Shown here: in pieces, positions 6,838 through 12,234 of the stretch
Layout of the letters: each line of letters begins with the position of its first letter
How positions within the stretch are numbered: position 1 is the stretch's first letter
Assembly: GCA_945876985.1 (NCBI GenBank)
Contig: CAMCQX010000018.1
Coordinates: 1-12,234, forward strand
Direction of reading: 5' to 3'
Length of the DNA stretch: 12,234 bases
Origin: Chitinophaga pinensis
GTDB lineage: Bacteria; Bacteroidota; Bacteroidia; UKL13-3
Made by a program: the position numbers and the translations under genes
Notes under the pieces: generated by a model
Database searches by the model: none
Told to the model about the DNA's origin: nothing
What the model saw: only the letters and a program-made list of their open reading frames with translations

Positions 6838-9096
6838 ATGAGTCAATTAAAAGAAGACGCTTTAAATTATCACAGTAAAGGACGCCCGGGAAAAATAGCC
6901 GTAGTACCTACAAAACCTACCAATACAAAACGCGATTTAAGTTTAGCATACTCGCCAGGAGTGGCAGAACCATGCGTAGCAATTGCCGAAAATCCGGATG
7001 ATGTTTATAAATATACTGCCAAAGGAAACTTAGTAGCAGTAATTTCAAATGGAACAGCAGTACTTGGACTTGGTGATATTGGACCTGAAGCATCAAAACC
7101 AGTAATGGAAGGAAAAGCAATTTTATTTAAAATATTTGCCGATATTGATGTTTTTGATATTGAAATAAACACAAAAGATACCGAAGAATTTATAAATACC
7201 GTTAAAAACATTGCTTGTACTTTTGGAGGAATAAATTTAGAAGATATAAAAGCACCTGAATGTTTTGAAATAGAAAGACGTTTAAAAGAAGAATTGAACA
7301 TTCCTATTATGCACGATGATCAGCATGGAACAGCTATTATTACCGGTGCTGCATTGTTAAACTCATTAGAAATAGTAGGTAAAAAAATAAGTGATATTCA
7401 AGTAGTTTATAATGGTGCTGGTGCGGCTGCAATTAGTTGTGCTAAAATCATGATGGCTTTAGGTGTGAAAAAGGAAAATTTAATCATGTGCGATAGCAAA
7501 GGAGTGATTAGAACTGACAGCCCAAATTTAGACGAAACTAAAAAACAATTTGCCACTTCTCGAAATATAAATTCACTACAAGAAGCCATGTTAAATTCCG
7601 ATGTATTTGTTGGATTATCGAAAGCCGATGTGGTTACACAAGATATGTTGCGCAGCATGGCAAAAGATTGTGTTGTTTTTGCTTTGGCAAATCCAAATCC
7701 TGAAATTTCTTATGAGCTTGCCATTGCCTCACGCCCTGATATTATTATAGCTACTGGCCGAAGCGATTATCCTAATCAGGTAAATAATGTATTGGGTTTT
7801 CCTTATATTTTTAGAGGAGCATTAGATGTAAGAGCTAGCAAAATTACTGAAGAAATGAAAATTGCTGCTGTATACGCCTTAGCAAAATTAACCAAAGAAC
7901 CGGTACCTGAAATTGTAAATTTAGCTTACAATGAAAAAAATGTAATATTTGGAAAAAACTACATTATTCCCAAGCCTATTGATCCTCGATTAATTACAAC
8001 GGTTTCCCCAGCTGTTGCAAAAGCCGCCATGGATTGTGGTGTTGCAAAAAATCCTATTCATGATTGGGAAAAATATAACAATCAATTATTAGCTAGATTA
8101 GGAAAAGAAAGTAATTTTATAAGAGCAATTACTGATAAAGCCAAAAATGAACCTAAAAGAGTAGTTTTTGCTGAAGCTGATAATTATAAAATATTACGTG
8201 CTGCGCAAATAGTAAAAGAAGATGGAATAGCAATTCCAATTTTACTTGGAAACAAAAAGAAAATTGCAGCAATTATTGCTGAAAACAATATAAAATTAAA
8301 CGATGTAATCATAATTGATCCTAAAGAAGAAGAGATCAAATGCAATGCTTTTGCTGATATATTTTTTGAGAAACGCCAAAGAAAAGGTGTTACTTTACAC
8401 GAAGCAAGGAAACTGATGCAGGATAGAAATTATTATGCACCAATGATGGTAGAAATGGGTGAAGCCGATGCTTTAATTAGTGGTTTAACCAAAAATTATC
8501 CTATTTCCATAAAGCCCGCATTACAAATTTTAGGAAAAGAGGAAGGCGCTAAAAACGTGGCTGGAATGTATATAATGTTAAGCAAAAAAGGCACTTTATT
8601 CTTTTCTGATACCACTGTAAATCGTTTTCCAAGTGCTGATGATTTAGTTGACATTACCTACTCAACATACAAAGCAGTAAAAAAATTCAATATAGAACCA
8701 CGAATTGCTTTGTTAAGTTATAGCAATTTTGGATCAGCTGGTGGAGAAGTACCCGAAAAAATGAATCAAGTTCGTAAAACTTTAAAAGAACTTTATCCAT
8801 TTATGGTTGTTGATGGCGATATACAAGCCAATATTGCTTTAAACCAAAAATTATTAGCTAATAATTTTCCTTTTAGTGAGTTAAATGGTGATCCAGTAAA
8901 TACATTTATTTTTCCATCACTTTCATCTGGAAATATTACTTATAAAATGTTGCAAGAAATAGGTTCGGTTGAAGCCATTGGACCCATACTTTTAGGTTTA
9001 AAAAAATCGGCACACGTTTTACAATTAGGAAGTAGCGTGCGCGAAATAGTAAATATGGTTACTATTGCTGTAGTTGATGCGCAGAGTAAAGTTTAG
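6838..9096 (+). CDS. maeB: Malic enzyme with C-terminal phosphotransacetylase-like domain (MaeB type)
   Basis: This 752-residue protein has the two-part architecture of MaeB (E. coli about 759). The N-terminal malic enzyme half (about 1-425) oxidatively decarboxylates malate to pyruvate and CO2 with NAD(P). It shows [11 protein letters not shown] with Y38, MEGKAILFK with K93, the metal-site segments [13 protein letters not shown] (134-146) and MHDDQHGTA (158-166), and a Rossmann turn GAGAAA (193-198). [11 protein letters not shown] and [10 protein letters not shown] follow. The C-terminal half (about 435-752) resembles phosphate acetyltransferase, with [23 protein letters not shown] and [10 protein letters not shown] segments. 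In characterised MaeB proteins this domain is not an active transacetylase but mediates oligomerisation and control by acetyl-CoA. Cofactor choice is not decided here, although NADP is usual for MaeB. The prenyl synthase starts 33 bases downstream on the same strand, suggesting a shared transcript. Confidence 0.94.
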   Translation: MSQLKEDALNYHSKGRPGKIAVVPTKPTNTKRDLSLAYSPGVAEPCVAIAENPDDVYKYTAKGNLVAVISNGTAVLGLGDIGPEASKPVMEGKAILFKIFADIDVFDIEINTKDTEEFINTVKNIACTFGGINLEDIKAPECFEIERRLKEELNIPIMHDDQHGTAIITGAALLNSLEIVGKKISDIQVVYNGAGAAAISCAKIMMALGVKKENLIMCDSKGVIRTDSPNLDETKKQFATSRNINSLQEAMLNSDVFVGLSKADVVTQDMLRSMAKDCVVFALANPNPEISYELAIASRPDIIIATGRSDYPNQVNNVLGFPYIFRGALDVRASKITEEMKIAAVYALAKLTKEPVPEIVNLAYNEKNVIFGKNYIIPKPIDPRLITTVSPAVAKAAMDCGVAKNPIHDWEKYNNQLLARLGKESNFIRAITDKAKNEPKRVVFAEADNYKILRAAQIVKEDGIAIPILLGNKKKIAAIIAENNIKLNDVIIIDPKEEEIKCNAFADIFFEKRQRKGVTLHEARKLMQDRNYYAPMMVEMGEADALISGLTKNYPISIKPALQILGKEEGAKNVAGMYIMLSKKGTLFFSDTTVNRFPSADDLVDITYSTYKAVKKFNIEPRIALLSYSNFGSAGGEVPEKMNQVRKTLKELYPFMVVDGDIQANIALNQKLLANNFPFSELNGDPVNTFIFPSLSSGNITYKMLQEIGSVEAIGPILLGLKKSAHVLQLGSSVREIVNMVTIAVVDAQSKV

Positions 9097-9103
9097 ATTT
9101 GTA

Positions 9104-9133
9104 ATGCATAAAAATAAAAAATATATAAGTTGA
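9104..9133 (+). other. Nine-codon mini-ORF overlapping the prenyl synthase start
   Basis: An ATG eight bases after the maeB stop opens a frame of nine codons (MHKNKKYIS). Its TGA (9131-9133) overlaps the TTG start of the next gene as TTGA. It is too short to judge as a peptide gene. Its position suggests possible translational coupling by re-initiation, but chance cannot be excluded in such AT-rich DNA. Confidence 0.3.
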
Positions 9134-10101
9134 GTCAGATTAATAATATTAAACAACCAATAGCCAACGAGCTTGATTTGTTTGAAGACAAGTTTAAGCT
9201 TGCCATGAAAAGCAATGTGGCTTTGCTTGATACTATTATGACTTATATAGTAAAACGCAAGGGCAAGCAAGTAAGGCCAATGTTTGTGTTTTATTGTGCA
9301 AAATTATTTGGTGGTGTAACTGACGCCACCTATCGTGGAGCTAGTTTGGTAGAGCTTTTGCATACTGCTACTTTGGTTCACGATGACGTGGTAGATGACA
9401 GTGATGAACGCAGAGGATTTTTTAGTATCAATGCTTTATGGAAAAATAAAATTGCTGTTTTAGTCGGTGATTATTTGCTATCAAAAGGGTTGCTTTTAGC
9501 AATAAAAAATAAAGATTTTAAATTACTTGAAATTGTTAGCACAGCTGTTGAACAAATGAGTGAAGGTGAGTTATTACAAATAGAAAAAGCCCGGAACTTA
9601 AATCTTTCTGAAGAAATTTATTACGATATTATTCGTAAAAAAACTGCTTCCTTAATAGCATCATGCTGCGCAATGGGAGCTGCTAGCGCTGGCGCAAATG
9701 AGGAGCAAATAGAACAAATGCGTTTGTTTGGTGAGTGTATAGGAATTGCATTTCAAATTAAAGATGATTTACTAGATTATGGCGATGATGATATTGGCAA
9801 GCCAACAGGAATTGATTTAAAGGAAAAAAAACTTACTTTACCTATTATTTATACCATCAATCATGCGGATAAAACCACACGTAATTTTATTATAAATTCT
9901 ATAAAAAATCACAATACTGATAAAAAACGTGTAGCAGAAGTAATAAAATATGTGAACGAACACGATGGTATCAATTACACCCGCAAGGCCATGGTTGAAT
10001 ACAAGGAAAAAGCATTGGCAATTTTAGCATTGCAAAGCAACCGTGAAATAGCTGATAAACTAGCCTTGTTGGTGGAATACATTATAGATAGGAAGCACTA
10101 A
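9130..10101 (+). CDS. Long-chain polyprenyl diphosphate synthase (octaprenyl/heptaprenyl type)
   Basis: This 323-residue trans-prenyltransferase condenses IPP units onto an allylic diphosphate. It has the KGKQVRP segment (44-50) that binds IPP, the first aspartate-rich motif DDVVD (85-89) within LVHDDVVDDSDERRG, LVGDYLLSKG (111-120), and the second motif DDLLD (212-216) followed by GKPTGIDLKEKKLTLP. Small residues before the first motif (A80 at -5, T81 at -4) leave the product tunnel open, so a long C35-C45 chain, as used for menaquinone, is expected rather than FPP or GGPP. The start must be TTG at 9130: an in-frame TAA at 9115 blocks extension, and the first in-frame ATG (9205) would delete 25 conserved residues, including the IKQPI-EL--FE region. 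It follows maeB by 33 bases and is convergent with tdh, 12 bases apart. Confidence 0.92.
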   Translation: MSQINNIKQPIANELDLFEDKFKLAMKSNVALLDTIMTYIVKRKGKQVRPMFVFYCAKLFGGVTDATYRGASLVELLHTATLVHDDVVDDSDERRGFFSINALWKNKIAVLVGDYLLSKGLLLAIKNKDFKLLEIVSTAVEQMSEGELLQIEKARNLNLSEEIYYDIIRKKTASLIASCCAMGAASAGANEEQIEQMRLFGECIGIAFQIKDDLLDYGDDDIGKPTGIDLKEKKLTLPIIYTINHADKTTRNFIINSIKNHNTDKKRVAEVIKYVNEHDGINYTRKAMVEYKEKALAILALQSNREIADKLALLVEYIIDRKH

Positions 10102-10142
10102 ATAATAAAATAACTAAACTGATTGTTTGAGTAGTTTAGTTA
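10102..10142 (-). terminator. Terminator hairpin overlapping the tdh stop codon
   Basis: A perfect 10-bp inverted repeat (TAACTAAACT at 10111-10120, AGTTTAGTTA at 10133-10142) has a 12-base loop. Read on the minus strand, it is followed by a T-rich run (10110-10102). The stem includes the last codons and the TAG stop of tdh. It is AT-rich, so weaker than the other terminators. It could also slow plus-strand transcripts leaving the prenyl synthase gene. Confidence 0.6.
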
Positions 10143-11067
10143 AATTTAACATCATATCGTCAGTCATTTTTTGCAAATCAAACTCATTTTCCCAGAACCA
10201 ATCTTGGCGAGCTTCCGTATCATCAATACTTTTGGGCCAACTATCGGCTATTGCTTGTCTAAAGTCGGGAGCAAAATCAATGGTGAAATTTGGAATATGT
10301 TTTTGAATAGATGCGGCAATTTCTAATGGATTAAAACTCATACCTGCAATATTATAACTGCTTCTAATTTTTACATTTTCTGCAGGTGCTTCCATGATGC
10401 TAATTGTTGCACGAAGTGCATCAGGCATATACATCATTGGAAGCGTAGTTTGCTCATTTAAAAAGCAAGTATATTTTCCATTTTTTATTGCTTCATGGTA
10501 TATATGAACCGCGTAATCAGTAGTTCCACCACCTGGTGCCGACTTATGTCCGATTAAACCTGGATAACGAATACTTCGCACATCTACATTGTATTTTTGA
10601 AAATAATATTCGCAAAAACGTTCTCCAGCTTGTTTACTAATTCCGTAAATAGTATTTGGCTCCATCACAGTATATTGAGGAGTTAAAATACTTGGAGTTG
10701 TAGGCCCAAAAACGGCAATTGAACTTGGCCAATACACTTTTTTAATTAATCCTTCTTTGGCAGCATCTAATATATTAAATAAGCCTTGCATGTTTAAATC
10801 CCACGCAAATTTTGGATTTTTTTCAGCAGTAGCACTTAGCATTGCAGCCAATAAATATACTTGAGTAATATTATATTTTTTTATAATTTCATAAACACCA
10901 TTTCTATTCAAAATATCAATTATTTCAAACGGACCAGTTTCAATGGTAGGTAATTTTAAATCGCTACAAACAACATTATTTGTACCATAAATTCCTCTTA
11001 ACGATTCGGCTAATTCTGTTCCTATTTGCCCATTTGAGCCAATGATAAGTATTGCTTCTGATTTCAT
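10114..11067 (-). CDS. tdh: L-threonine 3-dehydrogenase, short-chain dehydrogenase type
   Basis: This 317-residue NAD-dependent enzyme oxidises L-threonine to 2-amino-3-oxobutyrate, the first step of threonine breakdown to glycine and acetyl-CoA. It belongs to the extended SDR (epimerase-like) form found in Bacteroidota and animals, not the zinc medium-chain Tdh of E. coli. Motifs: GSNGQIG (10-16) for NAD, LLAAMLSATAEKNP (72-85), WPSSIAVFGPTTP (113-125), catalytic Y141/K145 in YGISK, RYPGLIGHKSAPGGGTTDYAVHIY, LPMMYMPDALRA, and near the C-terminus DFRQAIADSWPKSIDD, a signature of this Tdh group. The usual partner, 2-amino-3-ketobutyrate CoA ligase (kbl), is not in the window. The gene lies 44 bases after the PNGase-like gene on the same strand; no promoter box is clear in the gap, so read-through from the upstream gene is possible. 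Confidence 0.94.
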   Translation of the reverse strand: MKSEAILIIGSNGQIGTELAESLRGIYGTNNVVCSDLKLPTIETGPFEIIDILNRNGVYEIIKKYNITQVYLLAAMLSATAEKNPKFAWDLNMQGLFNILDAAKEGLIKKVYWPSSIAVFGPTTPSILTPQYTVMEPNTIYGISKQAGERFCEYYFQKYNVDVRSIRYPGLIGHKSAPGGGTTDYAVHIYHEAIKNGKYTCFLNEQTTLPMMYMPDALRATISIMEAPAENVKIRSSYNIAGMSFNPLEIAASIQKHIPNFTIDFAPDFRQAIADSWPKSIDDTEARQDWFWENEFDLQKMTDDMMLNLTKLLKQSV

Positions 11068-11091
11068 ATTTATATTTTTATTGCCCTTTAT

Positions 11092-11120
11092 TTATGTCCA
11101 TTGACAATGGTCTATTCAAC
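11092..11120 (-). repeat. Second degenerate heptanucleotide array, overlapping a stop codon
   Basis: Read on the minus strand, an 8-base unit GTTGAATA (11120-11113) is followed by three 7-base units: GACCATT, GTCAATG and GACATAA. They share the GWYNATN pattern of the array at 4804-4845. The junction GTTGA(A)TA-GACCAT recurs there with one base less. The G of the TAG stop (11112) is the first base of the GACCATT unit. The two central units also form a 6-bp hairpin around CCATTG/CAATGG. Confidence 0.5.
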
Positions 11121-12234
11121 TACAAATTTACTTTTTAACGTTTGCTTATTCAAGTTGATTATTAATAGGTACATTCCTCGGGTAAAAGTTGTAACATCCA
11201 AATCTAATATACAATCAGTTGTGTTTTTAGAATAAACTAATTTGCCTTGTAAATCATAAACTTGATATATTTTGGTAGCATTACTTAATGAATTTTCTAA
11301 CTGAATATTTAATTGGTTTGTAGCAGGATTTGGGTATACTTTTAACATTTCATTGCCAAGTATTTCTTCATTTCCTAAGCCTGCTATTCCTGTAAAACTA
11401 ATTTTATAAAAACTACCAAAATCCGGATTTATTTGCTGAACAACTCTATAAGGATTAGTACCAGTGATTCTAATAGAACCAGAACCCGTTCCACTTCTTG
11501 TAGCCCAAAAATCTAAACCATCTTTTCCACTGTCATCTAATTGAAAAGTAAAACAACCGTAACCAATATTTAAAGTATCTAAATGACGAAAACTTGGTGT
11601 TGTAAAACTTTTTTGTGCTACAATATTTCCCGCAGCATTTTTTAAGGTCCAATTACTTTCTAGTGGAAATTTATTGGTTGTTGTTTCAATGATTATTTGT
11701 GAAGGAAATGTTTTTGGAACTACAACATTATACATTTCTTTTCTATCGTTTGAATTGTTTTCATCCGTTTGACCATTTGGTTTCTCTACCCAAACTTTAA
11801 ATGTTTTATCTGTTAAATCCCAATCAATATAAGGCAAGTTTACATATTGTGTTTTACCAAATGCTAAACTTCCTTGCCAAGTAAAACTACTAATGGTTTT
11901 GTTTCCCGATTGATATTTAATCACACAATTTTTTAATTCATTTTTACCATTATTTTTTAAAATAATCTGGGCATTTTCACAAATTGGATTTAAGCGTTGG
12001 TACCTAAAATCGTTACTTGGATAAATTATCTCATCAACTGTTACTTCATTATTGTAATTATATTCAGTGTAATAAATTAAATTACCGGCTACACTGTATC
12101 CAGCGCCACCACTTGCCGTAAAAGTATCAAAATCTATATCAATAATATTTGCACCTTCAACCATATTTAATTCATATTCGTAAGGCGCTATTTGTTCACC
12201 CGGACACCAATTTGCCCTATTATAAATCCAAGTT
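11112..12234 (-). CDS. Secreted PNGase F-like protein with T9SS sorting domain, C-terminal part, cut by window edge
   Basis: The frame stays open to the right edge: 23 further codons precede the ATG at 12164, so that ATG is internal and at least 374 residues' worth of sequence is the C-terminal part of a longer protein. The first visible residues, WIYNRANWCPG, match the RAGWCPG motif late in the C-terminal domain of peptide-N-glycosidase F, and the next 50 residues (FDTFTASGGAGYSVAGNLIYY region) continue that domain. PNGase F removes N-glycans from asparagine, but the catalytic residues would lie upstream, so activity is untested by this sequence. Then come a CARDB-like beta domain (about 80-165), a domain with GCFTFQLDDSGKDGLD (about 180-275), and a type A T9SS sorting domain. 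The last begins at VYPNPATNQLNI and ends in KFVVE. The protein should be secreted through the outer membrane and cleaved or anchored. Confidence 0.82.
   Translation of the reverse strand, partial: TWIYNRANWCPGEQIAPYEYELNMVEGANIIDIDFDTFTASGGAGYSVAGNLIYYTEYNYNNEVTVDEIIYPSNDFRYQRLNPICENAQIILKNNGKNELKNCVIKYQSGNKTISSFTWQGSLAFGKTQYVNLPYIDWDLTDKTFKVWVEKPNGQTDENNSNDRKEMYNVVVPKTFPSQIIIETTTNKFPLESNWTLKNAAGNIVAQKSFTTPSFRHLDTLNIGYGCFTFQLDDSGKDGLDFWATRSGTGSGSIRITGTNPYRVVQQINPDFGSFYKISFTGIAGLGNEEILGNEMLKVYPNPATNQLNIQLENSLSNATKIYQVYDLQGKLVYSKNTTDCILDLDVTTFTRGMYLLIINLNKQTLKSKFVVE

Noticed and set aside
6917..7658. Three minus-strand frames (6917-7120, 7005-7301, 7407-7658) inside maeB
   Set aside because: Antisense to highly conserved malic enzyme motifs; no family resemblance and no upstream signals.
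9025..9270. 81-codon minus-strand frame across the maeB-prenyl synthase junction
   Set aside because: Antisense to two well-supported genes and without a recognisable domain.
12162..12164. ATG as the start of the right-edge protein
   Set aside because: The frame is open upstream to the window edge and encodes the conserved RANWCPG motif, so this methionine is internal.

Overview
The window comes from an AT-rich genome of the phylum Bacteroidota, probably a Flavobacteriia- or Chitinophagia-like lineage. Four things point there: a type IX secretion C-terminal domain on an exported protein, TAnnTTTG-type -7 promoter boxes, no Shine-Dalgarno sequences but A-rich leaders, and protein sequences of the Bacteroidota type (short-chain L-threonine dehydrogenase, two-domain malic enzyme, a cysteine glutathione-peroxidase-like protein). 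I see no tRNA, rRNA, CRISPR array, transposase, phage or defence gene. The gene content is mostly housekeeping plus one secreted glycosidase-like protein.

Layout from left to right. A truncated MOSC-domain gene (minus) lies at the left edge. Next, also on the minus strand, come UDP-glucose 6-dehydrogenase and UDP-glucuronate decarboxylase. They are transcribed in reaction order (UDP-glucose to UDP-glucuronate to UDP-xylose), separated by a 182-bp spacer rich in hairpins, and followed by a strong terminator. Divergent from them is an EttA-type ABC-F translation factor on the plus strand. It ends in a degenerate 7-bp repeat array and two successive terminator hairpins. The second hairpin has a perfect 19-bp stem and also closes the opposing ispH plus peroxidase operon. 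A 382-bp AT-rich divergent spacer separates ispH from a plus-strand pair: a malic enzyme fused to a phosphotransacetylase-like domain, then a long-chain polyprenyl diphosphate synthase that must start at TTG. Convergent to that pair are an SDR-type L-threonine 3-dehydrogenase and, at the right edge, the C-terminal part of a secreted PNGase F-like protein with a T9SS sorting domain.

How the genes fit together. ispH makes IPP/DMAPP and the polyprenyl synthase uses it, probably for the menaquinone side chain. The malic enzyme between them yields pyruvate and reducing power, which the MEP pathway also needs; that link is inference. The ugd-uxs pair supplies UDP-glucuronate and UDP-xylose for surface glycans. 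The peroxidase behind ispH could protect the envelope or the cell from peroxides.

The least ordinary signals are non-coding or at gene ends. Two degenerate heptanucleotide arrays begin exactly at the G of TAG stop codons of unrelated genes. Five hairpins are packed between ugd and uxs. A nine-codon mini-ORF has a TGA that overlaps the TTG start of the prenyl synthase. I found nothing that supports a completely new multi-gene system.
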